A stretch of DNA of 42,950 bases from Methanobacteriota archaeon (GTDB lineage Archaea; Thermoplasmatota; Poseidoniia; Poseidoniales; Thalassarchaeaceae): the NCBI GenBank assembly GCA_002725475.1, contig PBPH01000045.1, positions 1 through 42,950 on the forward strand, written 5' to 3'. Below the pieces are notes generated by a model, which was not told where the DNA came from, ran no database searches, and saw only the letters and a list, made by a program, of their open reading frames with translations. Shown here one piece after another: positions 1 through 8,924 of this stretch (the first letter of the stretch is position 1; every line of letters starts with the position of its first letter). The position numbers and the translations under genes were made by a program.

Positions 1-1181
1 ATCCTTTTACTACAATTGATGCAAATGTTGGAGTCACATATATTGCAACTAATTCTCCATGTGCTTGTAAGGAACTACGAGATAAAATTGAGAGTAGTGG
101 CAGAAAAGTAGATTCATCACGAGATGGCAGCATTTGCGAACCAAGGACAGGAGCTTGTAATGATTTTTCAAGACTGGTGCCAGTTACTCTTGTAGATGTA
201 GCAGGCCTTGTTCCTGGCGCTCATCAAGGGAGGGGTCGAGGAAACCAATTCCTTTCAGATTTAGCAAGTTGTGATGCGTTGATTCAGGTGGTAGATGCTT
301 CAGGTGGGACTGATATTGAGGGTAATCCAATTGGTTCGGGAGGGTCAAGGCCCGAGGATGAATACAAATTCTTGGTAGAAGAGTTGGCTGCCTGGATTGA
401 TGGAATCATTTCCAACGGCTGGGATAAGGCAATACGTAGAATTCAGACTGAAGGCGAATCAGGATTGGTTAATTTCCTTCATGACCAATTGACAGGTATT
501 GGGGCATCTCATAATGATGTACTTTTTTCAATGGATTCTTTCCGGAGAGAAAATACAGAATTGCCTACAATTAATGTATGGGGTTCTGAAGAAAGGCGTT
601 CATTATCAGACACCATTCGTCGCCAGTTATTTCCTTTATATGTGGCTGCAAACAAAGCCGATATTGCCGATGAAGGCACATTTTCTTCATTGAAGAATGA
701 AATTGAATCAACCGGCGGTTTATTTGTTCCTTGTAGCGCAGAATCCGAATTGGCTCTAAGAAGAGCATCAAAATCTGGAGTGATAACATACACTCCAGGA
801 GAAATACAATTCGGAGTCGATCCTAATGCTAATTTGAACGATGCTCAGGAAAAAGGCCTTTCCGAATTGGCAGATAGGCTTCAAAGATTAGGGGGCACGG
901 GTCTTAATGACTTGCTTACACAAGTAGTATATCAGAGACTTGAGCGAATCGTCGCATTTCCTGTTCAAGATGAAACACACTGGGCTGATGGGGATGGAAG
1001 AGTCCTTCCCGATGCACTTCTAGTACCCAGCGGAACTACTGCTAAGGGTCTAGCTTACGCTGTTCATACAGATTTGGGTGATGGATTTATTCGAGCATCA
1101 GATGCAAGAACTGGAAGAATAGTTGGTGCAGATTATGAATTAGAAGATGGAGCAATCATCAAAATTCATGCTAAAGTGTGA
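1..1181 (+). CDS. YchF/Obg-family GTP-binding protein (5' end outside window)
   Basis: Reading frame is open from base 3 (PFTTIDANVGVTYI...CKELRDKI...) through VTLVDVAGLVPGAHQGRGRGNQFLSDLASCDALIQVVDASGGTD (G3 region); C-terminal TGS-like HTDLGDGFIRASDARTGRIVGADYELEDGAIIKIHAKV. The ORF-track start at 177 is only an internal codon. Confidence 0.93.
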   Translation, partial: PFTTIDANVGVTYIATNSPCACKELRDKIESSGRKVDSSRDGSICEPRTGACNDFSRLVPVTLVDVAGLVPGAHQGRGRGNQFLSDLASCDALIQVVDASGGTDIEGNPIGSGGSRPEDEYKFLVEELAAWIDGIISNGWDKAIRRIQTEGESGLVNFLHDQLTGIGASHNDVLFSMDSFRRENTELPTINVWGSEERRSLSDTIRRQLFPLYVAANKADIADEGTFSSLKNEIESTGGLFVPCSAESELALRRASKSGVITYTPGEIQFGVDPNANLNDAQEKGLSELADRLQRLGGTGLNDLLTQVVYQRLERIVAFPVQDETHWADGDGRVLPDALLVPSGTTAKGLAYAVHTDLGDGFIRASDARTGRIVGADYELEDGAIIKIHAKV

Positions 1182-1236
1182 GCTACCCTTGCCTGATTCA
1201 GGGGGATGAGCCTTAAATCGAATCATTTGCAAATAT

Positions 1237-2274
1237 CTATTCCAAATCACCAAAATCAGGTGCCGGAGGCACATCTAACTGTGCAGGCGTTTCAGGCTCT
1301 GGTGGTACTTCAGTAACAGGCTCTTCTTCAACAACATTAGCCTCAACAACTTCAATATCTTGGACCTTAATTGAATCCAAGAATGCAGTATTTTCATCAT
1401 CGCTGTAATCTATAGGGGTGCGTGATTTACCACCACCTAGGTTGCCGTAATCATAAGGAAGAACAAGTGAGATTAGAGTATGTTGTTCCATCCCTAACTC
1501 TCCAACAGTCTGAAGTCTGCGAAGTTCTAGTAATTCTGGATTCTTTGCTAGTGTGTGTGCTGCATGTGCTAGGTTCTTAACAGCCTCAACTTCACCTTCT
1601 GCCCTTCGAATTCTTGCTCTACGCTCTCTTTGTGCCTCTGCTTCTCGAGCCATTGCACGTTGCATGTCGCTGGGAATCACCACATCTGTGATATCGATTC
1701 GAGAGATGTCTATTCCAAGTGGCCGACTGAAGTTATCCAGTACATCTTCCATTCTATGTGCTATGGTTTCTCGCTTAGATAGTAATTCGTCCAAGGTGTA
1801 TTCTCCAATTACAACACGTAGTGCTGACATTGTTGCTTGACGAATAACACTTGCAGGATCACTGACAGCTAATACTACCTTAGCAGGATCAATTACCTTC
1901 CAGTATACAACTCCATCAACTTTGATGCTTACATTGTCACGAGTAATGCAAATTTGACCAGGGATGTTTTCTGGCCGATCTCTAATGTCCACAGCTAGGA
2001 ACGTATCTATAATTGGCCAGCGGAAAGCAACTCCGACGTTATTCACCTTCTTGAATTTTCCAAAACGGAATTTTACTGCCCTTTCGTATTGGTCTAGAAC
2101 AGCAATCCATCCTCTACGTGGCCAAGTACCGCGTGGGGGGTGGGCAGTGGGCTCTCCTCCTGAAGCAGCAAACATGCCACCCGCTGCTTTCAATCCAAGG
2201 ATCATAAGTGCCCCAAAAAATCCAACAGCAACGCCACAACATAACTCAAACATCATGTCTTCTACAGCCATCAC
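1237..2274 (-). CDS. SPFH/Band 7 (stomatin/slipin-like) membrane protein with acidic/Pro-rich C-terminal tail
   Basis: N-terminal TM; QYERAVKFRFGKFKKVNNVGVAFRWPIIDTFLAVDIRDRPENIPGQICITRDNVSIKVDGVVYWKVIDPAKVV; AEAQRERRARIRRAEGEVEA typical of SPFH proteins. Confidence 0.9.
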   Translation of the reverse strand: MMAVEDMMFELCCGVAVGFFGALMILGLKAAGGMFAASGGEPTAHPPRGTWPRRGWIAVLDQYERAVKFRFGKFKKVNNVGVAFRWPIIDTFLAVDIRDRPENIPGQICITRDNVSIKVDGVVYWKVIDPAKVVLAVSDPASVIRQATMSALRVVIGEYTLDELLSKRETIAHRMEDVLDNFSRPLGIDISRIDITDVVIPSDMQRAMAREAEAQRERRARIRRAEGEVEAVKNLAHAAHTLAKNPELLELRRLQTVGELGMEQHTLISLVLPYDYGNLGGGKSRTPIDYSDDENTAFLDSIKVQDIEVVEANVVEEEPVTEVPPEPETPAQLDVPPAPDFGDLE

Positions 2275-3068
2275 TTACCACCTCCTTTCAAGAATTCACC
2301 TAAAGGACCGCTAGAAAAATCTAGAATTGTATCAGGTAGCATCATTATTCGAGTGGCATTATTTTCCGCACCAACCTCAGAAAGAACTTGCAAACGTCGT
2401 AGTTCCATTAATGCAGGGAATCGGGCGAATAGTTCCTGCGCTTCTGCTAACTTAGACGCGGCTTCTCTCTCTGCCCCCGCCTTGATGACTCTGGCTCTTG
2501 CCTCTCTATCAGCTTCAGCTTCCTTCGCCATTGCTCTAGTCAAGTCGTGAGGAAGTTGCATATCTGTCAATTCAACGTGTAGTACGTGGATACCCCAAGG
2601 ATCTGTTGCATCATCTAGGTTACTACGAATGCGCTCAGCAACTTCTTCTCTCTCTTGGAGTGCAGTATCGAGTGGCACTGATCCAACAACATCTCTCAGA
2701 GCACCCATTGCTGCCATACCAATTGATGCGCGGGCATTGGTGACCTTGTTGACAGCATCCCCAGGATCTCTTACCCGATAGAATACAACAGCATCAATGC
2801 TTAGAGATATGTTATCCTTGGTAACCACTGATTGTCCAGGGACATCGTTGGTAAGCATTCTAAGATCCCATCTAACCAACCGGTCAAAGACTGGAATTAC
2901 AAATCGAATTCCGGGTTTCAAAACACCTTTATACACACCCAGTCGAAATACAACGGCACCTTCCCATTGCCTGATAATTTTTAGAAAACTACCAATCATC
3001 AAGATTAAAGCAAATGTTAGCACCATCATTGCAAAAAAAGTTGCAGCCATGTCTATCGGACAAGACAT
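2271..3068 (-). CDS. SPFH/Band 7 (stomatin/slipin-like) membrane protein
   Basis: QWEGAVVFRLGVYKGVLKPGIRFVIPVFDRLVRWDLRM...VTKDNISLSIDAVVFYRV...AKEAEADREARARVIKAGAEREAA; 4-bp overlap with downstream paralogue. Confidence 0.92.
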   Translation of the reverse strand: MSCPIDMAATFFAMMVLTFALILMIGSFLKIIRQWEGAVVFRLGVYKGVLKPGIRFVIPVFDRLVRWDLRMLTNDVPGQSVVTKDNISLSIDAVVFYRVRDPGDAVNKVTNARASIGMAAMGALRDVVGSVPLDTALQEREEVAERIRSNLDDATDPWGIHVLHVELTDMQLPHDLTRAMAKEAEADREARARVIKAGAEREAASKLAEAQELFARFPALMELRRLQVLSEVGAENNATRIMMLPDTILDFSSGPLGEFLKGGGK

Positions 3069-3115
3069 TACGTTATGATACTTAGTACTCCATTATCATG
3101 AAGAAAATTTTGGAT

Positions 3116-3859
3116 TCAAATTTTGAAAGCCAACCAATCTATTACTTGTTGCATAAATTTCGAATTATCTCCTTGTTCAATATATCCATTGGCAGCGATA
3201 TTACTGTCACCAATTACAAATAATCGGCCGCTCATTTCACTTGCCGCAGCTATTGTAAGCTCACCTTGAATTTCATCATCATCTAATTCTGAATCTAAGT
3301 CTAAGTCCCCAAAGGAAGAAGGAGATGTGGCTGCAACAGAAACTGCAGGTTCGCTAACTTGAAGAGAACACCCAGAGAAATAAATCAATTCGTTAATGTC
3401 TGAAGTAATTGGGTGTGAAGAAAAGTTTGTCACTCTGACATAATGGGGTATTTCTTCCTCTCCAAGAATAATACCTCCTAGTTCAACTTTCTGAGTAACG
3501 TTCTCTTGATGATCAGTGACTCTATCTTTTTGAATTTCAATGCCAAATGGTTTTGTAAATTCGTTTAGATAATCTACGTGTCCAAACAAATCGCCCCATT
3601 CGGCTAAAAGTAGCACAGATTTACCACTCCTTAGATGTGATTGAAGAGACATCATTTCTTCCACAGAGAATCGCTCTTTGGGAAATGGTATCACAACTAC
3701 ATCCCACGGAAGATGTTCACTGGTATCATATTCAGATTTGATAATTTCAAGTTCGTGATTTCCTTTTTCTAAAATAGAAGCAAGTGAAGAGAGGCCGTCA
3801 GCCTCAGGATTTGCCATCGAGGAACCCATGTGATATTCATCGAATCCGATGAGTGCCAC
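3116..3859 (-). CDS. Conserved hypothetical, GldG/IFT52/DUF4350-like glutamine-amidotransferase-like fold
   Basis: ALIGFDEYHMGSSMANPEADGLSSLASILEKGNHELEII...DVVVIPFPKERFSVEEMMSLQSHLRSGKSVLLLAEWG...GRLFVIGDSNIAANGYIEQGDNSKFMQQVIDWL pattern. Confidence 0.55.
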   Translation of the reverse strand: MALIGFDEYHMGSSMANPEADGLSSLASILEKGNHELEIIKSEYDTSEHLPWDVVVIPFPKERFSVEEMMSLQSHLRSGKSVLLLAEWGDLFGHVDYLNEFTKPFGIEIQKDRVTDHQENVTQKVELGGIILGEEEIPHYVRVTNFSSHPITSDINELIYFSGCSLQVSEPAVSVAATSPSSFGDLDLDSELDDDEIQGELTIAAASEMSGRLFVIGDSNIAANGYIEQGDNSKFMQQVIDWLAFKI

Positions 3860-3870
3860 TTATTTCACCT

Positions 3871-4545
3871 TCAGAGTTCTTCAGCCACTGCTGTAATATC
3901 AAGGGTGTATAGCACTGCTCTCCAAGATACTGTAACATCTTCATCACTGTCTATTACTCCCCCCACCAATCCAGCTGGACCAATTGTATTTACATCCATT
4001 GTAACTGATGTCAGCCATTCTCCTCTTCCACTGCCATTATCGTTCCATTTTGCTTCTATTTCAGATTTAGTCACGCCATCAGCAATATATCCCTCACCAT
4101 TGAATTCTGGAGTAATTTGTATTGAAAATTCAGCAGCAACCCCATTACAACTTCCAGATGCAGATTCATCATCAGGTGTTCCTGAAACTCCTGAGAAATC
4201 CGTCTCTACATCAACGGCGTCCATACCTGGCCCCGGTCCCGGTTCATCATTATCATTGCAGCTAACAGTAATCTCAACATATCCAATCATCATATCTGAT
4301 TCTAAATCAAAGTAGTAATCTCCTTGTTCCCCATCACCTAAGTTCATGGTTTCTTCTGAAGTCAAATTATCTTGAATGAAATTTACTTGCCATCTGGCTT
4401 TTGCACCACTTGCCCCACCACCAGTAGCATCAGCACTATTAGCCATCACAGAAAAGTAGGCAGGGAATACGATGGCAAAGACTACTGAAACTACCCAGAT
4501 AGTGATTGCTCTTTGCGAGCCGAACAACTTCTCGGACAACGACAA
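3871..4545 (-). CDS. Membrane-anchored extracytoplasmic hypothetical protein
   Basis: Single N-terminal TM (ITIWVVSVVFAIVFPAYFSVMA) followed by an acidic beta-rich region; ORF covers the gap between neighbours with coding-like composition. Confidence 0.6.
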   Translation of the reverse strand: MSLSEKLFGSQRAITIWVVSVVFAIVFPAYFSVMANSADATGGGASGAKARWQVNFIQDNLTSEETMNLGDGEQGDYYFDLESDMMIGYVEITVSCNDNDEPGPGPGMDAVDVETDFSGVSGTPDDESASGSCNGVAAEFSIQITPEFNGEGYIADGVTKSEIEAKWNDNGSGRGEWLTSVTMDVNTIGPAGLVGGVIDSDEDVTVSWRAVLYTLDITAVAEEL

Positions 4546-4604
4546 ACCCTCACCTCAAATTAGGTGGGCCGCTCCTAAGTTATCAATGTGACACCGAAGG
4601 TGAT

Positions 4605-5123
4605 TCACTCTTCTTCATCCACTACTTCCCAATTTTCAGGTGGCCAATCAGGTAAATCAGAGGCTGGCCAGGCCCCTTTTTTGGTGTTAATTCCTTGTTT
4701 TCTGAACGTTTTCTTTGAGCGCCCCCAAACAGGTAATAGAAATCCAATAGTGGATCGTTGGCCAAACGACCATTTCCATGGACATTTGGGAAGTCTCGCA
4801 GTCCATTGTGCAAACAGAACTCGCCACTCTTCTTCAAGATGGTTTGGTATCAACCATTCAATCACAGTCAATGCTCCTGCGGAGCCTTGAACATGGCTAT
4901 ATGCTTCCATTGCAACATCTTTTAGAGGTCCATTTTCAATTACAAGACCAATAGTTCGAGCTCCCTGAGCTAAAGGAACAATCACGGCCCATCTGTCAAC
5001 TAATCTACTACCTTGTATTCTACGACCTGACCAATTTGCCTCTACCACCAGTTCTCGCAGTGCTCGAACTGCATCAGTTGGTGAGATGCAAGCCTCAACT
5101 TTGAGATGACGGGGTACGCTCAC
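4605..5123 (-). CDS. Hypothetical protein
   Basis: 172-aa ORF filling the gap between 3871..4545 and rpl12; no family recognised. Confidence 0.55.
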   Translation of the reverse strand: MSVPRHLKVEACISPTDAVRALRELVVEANWSGRRIQGSRLVDRWAVIVPLAQGARTIGLVIENGPLKDVAMEAYSHVQGSAGALTVIEWLIPNHLEEEWRVLFAQWTARLPKCPWKWSFGQRSTIGFLLPVWGRSKKTFRKQGINTKKGAWPASDLPDWPPENWEVVDEEE

Positions 5124-5250
5124 ACCCAGCCCTCTAGTGTTTCAGTCATATCGATTTCCAACTTTAGTTCTGAAAACAAGGTATAGTAGCATCTACACTG
5201 CTTAGCATACCGCGAATAGCGGTGGGCGAATTTCATCGATTGTTTGTTAC

Positions 5251-5559
5251 TCAGCCAAACAGAGAGCCAAGACCCTCGAAGCCAGCGCCGTCATCTTCTT
5301 CTTCCTCTTCAGCAGCTGCTTCCTCAGCGGGAGCAGCGTCTGCAGCGGCAGATGCGGCAGCTGGAGCGGCCGCAACAGGTGCTGCTATAGCAGCACTCAT
5401 TGCTTCACCGATGTCAACGTCACTCAGACTGGCGACTAGTGCTTTCACACGTGCGTCGTCAGCAGATACGCCTGCGGCCTTTAGGACCGCACCGACATTC
5501 TTCTCATTGATCTCATTCTCAGCCGAATGCAACAACATTGCAGTATATACATATTCCAT
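5251..5559 (-). CDS. rpl12: Large-subunit ribosomal protein P1/L12 (archaeal type)
   Basis: [54 protein letters not shown]; acidic tail [19 protein letters not shown]. Confidence 0.97.
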   Translation of the reverse strand: MEYVYTAMLLHSAENEINEKNVGAVLKAAGVSADDARVKALVASLSDVDIGEAMSAAIAAPVAAAPAAASAAADAAPAEEAAAEEEEEDDGAGFEGLGSLFG

Positions 5560-5575
5560 TTTTTTTCACTTCCTT

Positions 5576-6586
5576 TTAACCAAATAGGTCTCCAAGTCCG
5601 CCAAAATTGGCATCCTCTTCTTCCTCCTCAGCCTCTTCTTCCACCGCTTCTTCCTCAGGAGCGGCTTCGGTTGGTGCTGAGGCGACAGCTGCTGCTGTAG
5701 CCCCAAGCATACTCGACAATTCTTCGTCGAGTGCTGAGGAATCTAATTGGCCTGCTAGGGCCATTGCCCGCGAGTTAGCGCGGGAGATGAATAGAGGCAT
5801 GGTTTCACTATTTGTAATTCCAGCCTCAACAGCAACAGAGAGTGCCTCACTCTTTGCCTTTGATATGAGTGTGTTCATAGTTTCTGGAGTGAACCAGCGA
5901 ATATTGCAAGCTACGTTGAAGGATGCTGACACTGCCTGGGCAATATTACTACGGAAGCCATCAAGGTCTAGGTCTAGATTTTCAGGTGGCATTAGCACTC
6001 CATCTTGAACAGCACCACAGAGGATAATTCCAATTTCGATAGGCTTGATTCCAAGTTTATCTAACATTAAACCTAATTCAACGGGTATTTCTTCACCTTT
6101 ATTGACTGCAGTAACAGTTTTTTGGATAATGACTTTTCCTTTGTCGATTTTTGCAGGAATTCCTACAGCTGATAATTCACCAACTATAGGGCCTGGTGCG
6201 AAATCAGTTTCTCCCATTTCAACAATGATGTCTTCAGGGGCAATATCTCCAGCCTTGGCTGAACGTCCAGTACGGGTTTTTTCCAATTCATTGAAAAGTT
6301 GGAATGGGCTTAGTACTGAGGTATGTACAATGACTGGTTGTTCAGCCTTGCTCATCATCTCCTCTAACATTGTAAGGTCATATCCTACTTCTTTCCAAGC
6401 TAGACGGAAAAGGCTCTTTTTGGCCATCATCATTGTCATACGATCTCTAAGCTCTCTTCTCATACCAAGCATTGCTGTAGCTGGCACTCCTGTCGTATCT
6501 ACAACCCCAAATACCCCGTCTTGCTGAAGCATTTCCACTAGTGAGGAAACGGTGTCTTTCTTCCAACTGGCTGCCTTAGGAATCAT
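5576..6586 (-). CDS. rplP0: Large-subunit ribosomal protein uL10 (P0)
   Basis: WKKDTVSSLVEMLQQDGVFGVVDTTGVPATAMLGMRRELRDRM; C-terminal EEEEEDANFGGLGDLFG shared with L12; operon position. Confidence 0.97.
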   Translation of the reverse strand: MIPKAASWKKDTVSSLVEMLQQDGVFGVVDTTGVPATAMLGMRRELRDRMTMMMAKKSLFRLAWKEVGYDLTMLEEMMSKAEQPVIVHTSVLSPFQLFNELEKTRTGRSAKAGDIAPEDIIVEMGETDFAPGPIVGELSAVGIPAKIDKGKVIIQKTVTAVNKGEEIPVELGLMLDKLGIKPIEIGIILCGAVQDGVLMPPENLDLDLDGFRSNIAQAVSASFNVACNIRWFTPETMNTLISKAKSEALSVAVEAGITNSETMPLFISRANSRAMALAGQLDSSALDEELSSMLGATAAAVASAPTEAAPEEEAVEEEAEEEEEDANFGGLGDLFG

Positions 6587-7284
6587 GATGCTTCAACCTC
6601 CACTTTTACAGAAGGGCCCATACTAGTCTTGATGTATAGGGAACGAATGTTACCAGCGCCTCTTTCTAATTTTGAAGTTACACGCTTCCACATTTCCATA
6701 GCATTTGCAGAGATATCTTCTTCAGATTGGGAACGAGAACCAACAATAGTATGGAATGTAACTTTATCACGGCTTCTAATTATGGCTGTGCTTTCCAATC
6801 CTGTTGCTATTGCAGCGGGATCAACGTTGGGGGGTACTGGTCGAGGCATTTTTCCTCTTGGTCCCAGTACAATTCCAAGGAATCGACCAATCGTTGCCAT
6901 GTGAGGTACTTCAGATAAGAAAAAGTCATGTTTGTTAGCCAATTTTCTTGCTTTTTGTCTGTTGCCGCCCAAATCTTCTATTTTAGAGGGGTCAATAATA
7001 ACAAGGCCTGCCTTTTTTGCTTTAGTGGCCATTTCTCCACTAGCGAAAATAGCAATGCTGACATCCTTGCCCCTTCCACGTGGAAGGCGGACATTTTCTT
7101 CAATTCTGTTCGATGGATTTTTTAAATCCACATCTTTGATGGTGAAAGCCATCTCAATACTTTCGACGAATTTACGCTCGGGTGCTGTTTCCAGCGCCTC
7201 TTTGATTGCTGAATTTATTTGTTCTTCCATATTTCTCACCTCTGCGGTCTGCGAGGTAACCCTCTCCCGCAATTCGTGAATCAA
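6583..7284 (-). CDS. rpl1: Large-subunit ribosomal protein uL1
   Basis: LPRGRGKDVSIAIFASGEMATKAKKAG...GIVLGPRGKMPRPVPPNVDP; operon position. Confidence 0.97.
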   Translation of the reverse strand: MIHELRERVTSQTAEVRNMEEQINSAIKEALETAPERKFVESIEMAFTIKDVDLKNPSNRIEENVRLPRGRGKDVSIAIFASGEMATKAKKAGLVIIDPSKIEDLGGNRQKARKLANKHDFFLSEVPHMATIGRFLGIVLGPRGKMPRPVPPNVDPAAIATGLESTAIIRSRDKVTFHTIVGSRSQSEEDISANAMEMWKRVTSKLERGAGNIRSLYIKTSMGPSVKVEVEAS

Positions 7285-7586
7285 CTGAATCTATCGTCAT
7301 ATTCTCCTGTTTTCACCTTCGTAATGAACTCTTTTGGCGTAATACCCTCAATATAGCATCGCATCGAGACACAAGTTCCCATGACTTCTAGCGATCTAGC
7401 TTTGACGTTTTTGCCAGTCAAATCAGCAGCTTTCTCATTTGAGATAGTAATGATTTGATCGAGTGTAATATTATGGACTGCTGGGTCTGAACCAGTATCA
7501 ATTTCGCCTTCCCAAGAACCGTTGAACTTAATGCCCTTTCCAATTACTGCTGTTCGAATTCTTCTAGCAGTCCAGTTGTCTGACAT
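7281..7586 (-). CDS. rpl11: Large-subunit ribosomal protein uL11, C-terminal domain only
   Basis: C-terminal domain NITLDQIITISNEKAADLTGKNVKARSLEVMGTCVSMRCYIEGITPKEFITKVKTGEYD matches L11; preceded by GAGGTGA SD; only 74 bp to upstream nusG stop; no GPPLGP-type N-terminal domain present. Confidence 0.85.
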   Translation of the reverse strand: MSDNWTARRIRTAVIGKGIKFNGSWEGEIDTGSDPAVHNITLDQIITISNEKAADLTGKNVKARSLEVMGTCVSMRCYIEGITPKEFITKVKTGEYDDRFS

Positions 7587-7660
7587 TGATTCACCTCATT
7601 GTTTGGGTTCCGGCCGACCTACTTCCTCTATTTAACCGCCGCGAAAAACACAATCTTCGC

Positions 7661-8575
7661 TTAGGCAACACGCTCCGTAACTCGAACATTATCTGCTCGC
7701 ATTGTAATTGGGATGGGGACAGCCGCTTCGAACAGTTCAACTGTAACTTCTTCCTTTCCTTCAGAAACGGCAGTCACACGTGCTCTATTGCCCTTGAAAT
7801 GACCAACTCTAATTTCTACAATACTTCCTACTTCAATTCCTGCTGTAGCAGATTTTGGCTCGAGATAATTCGAGACAACATGAAATGGTGCTTCCCCCGG
7901 TAAAACCTTGGAACAACCTCGCATGGGCGTAGTAACTCCGCCTGCTCTGCCAATTAATTTCTCAACGTAGTGTTTTGCGCTAGCCTCAACAAAAATGTAA
8001 CCTCGCATCATTTGAGGATGAATCACTGAGAAAACCTCGCCTTGAACATCTTGCAAAGATCCAGTCCCAGATAATCTGGCACGAATTTCGTTTGCTATTT
8101 TTTGCTCTTGACCAATAGTGGTCTTGAGCATGAATAGGAATGCAGAAACGTCACCGTACATTTCCCCTAATTGGGGCACTGCCGCTCTCTCTTGCATGAC
8201 ACTTACATCGTCTGCCCCCTCAACTTCATCCGGGCTGAGTACATTGACAAATCCAGGATCTACCCAAACAGTATCATTATACAGTGATCGAGGAATAACC
8301 TCATTTGTTGTAGTAGTAATTAGAATTGGAGTTACATCATTTAATCTATTACCAAATTCGATACCACGTGGCTCACCCATTCTCACAAATGTAAGTGAAT
8401 CAGTGGGTATTGCGGTTGCTTCTTCAACTCTAGTTAGTACATGATCGACATCATTAGCGTCACCTACTCCATAGACTCCATCCCACATTCCATTGAAATC
8501 ACTCACTTCATCAGAGCGTTTCATCAGAAGCACCTTGTCAGCGTGGCGAATGAATACGATAAACCCATCAGACAT
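7661..8575 (-). CDS. spt5: Spt5/NusG transcription elongation factor with N-terminal Nudix-like domain
   Basis: C-terminal NGN+KOW: FLFMLKTTIGQEQKIANEI...MRGYIFVEA...GIEVGSIVEIRVGHFKGNRARVTAV...VTVELFEAAVPIPITMRADNVRV. N-terminal FIVFIRHADKVLLMKRSDEVSDFNGMWDGVYGVGD...VEEATAI Nudix-like. Start set at 8575 because GGAGGTCTGAAA precedes that ATG (ORF track extends to 8611, overlapping secE). Confidence 0.9.
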   Translation of the reverse strand: MSDGFIVFIRHADKVLLMKRSDEVSDFNGMWDGVYGVGDANDVDHVLTRVEEATAIPTDSLTFVRMGEPRGIEFGNRLNDVTPILITTTTNEVIPRSLYNDTVWVDPGFVNVLSPDEVEGADDVSVMQERAAVPQLGEMYGDVSAFLFMLKTTIGQEQKIANEIRARLSGTGSLQDVQGEVFSVIHPQMMRGYIFVEASAKHYVEKLIGRAGGVTTPMRGCSKVLPGEAPFHVVSNYLEPKSATAGIEVGSIVEIRVGHFKGNRARVTAVSEGKEEVTVELFEAAVPIPITMRADNVRVTERVA

Positions 8576-8600
8576 TTTCAGACCTCCAATAATTAGTATT

Positions 8601-8864
8601 TCAACCGACAAGCCATCCGAAGAATTTTGGTAGTTCAGTATCCATTAACCAGAGCATTACAAATCCGATGAAGCCTAGCACGAACATACCAATTCCACAT
8701 ACCCATACAGTTTGCTTGAATTCAGCCTTAGATGGTTTGCGAGCCATTCTCAAGATACGTGCCCAAGAACCCCTTCCAAAACTTCGAACCCAAGACTCAA
8801 ATTGGTCTTGTCTAGCTTGAACCCTTTCCTCAAAGGACTTGCTGGTTGACTCTGGACTGGACAT
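8601..8864 (-). CDS. secE: Preprotein translocase subunit SecE/Sec61-gamma
   Basis: 87-aa protein, amphipathic helix RILRMARKPSKAEFKQTVWVCGIGMFVLGFIGFVMLWLM then single TM; position upstream of nusG. Confidence 0.9.
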   Translation of the reverse strand: MSSPESTSKSFEERVQARQDQFESWVRSFGRGSWARILRMARKPSKAEFKQTVWVCGIGMFVLGFIGFVMLWLMDTELPKFFGWLVG

Positions 8865-8924
8865 GGCTGAACCCCTATAGGGTTCATGCCGACATAGGGG
8901 TCCTCTTTAACATCAGCGCTCAAT

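Noticed and set aside
5210-5222. CCGC-GAATA-GCGG hairpin downstream of rpl12 as a terminator
   Set aside because: Only a 4-bp stem with no following U-run on the minus strand; not strong enough to call.
5222-5587. Plus-strand Ser/Ala-rich 121-aa ORF
   Set aside because: Antisense of rpl12; low-complexity composition is the mirror of the Ala/Glu-rich L12 tail.
5607-6527. Plus-strand ORFs 5607..6008 and 6045..6527
   Set aside because: Antisense to rplP0 with poly-Ser from the acidic tail; no domain features.
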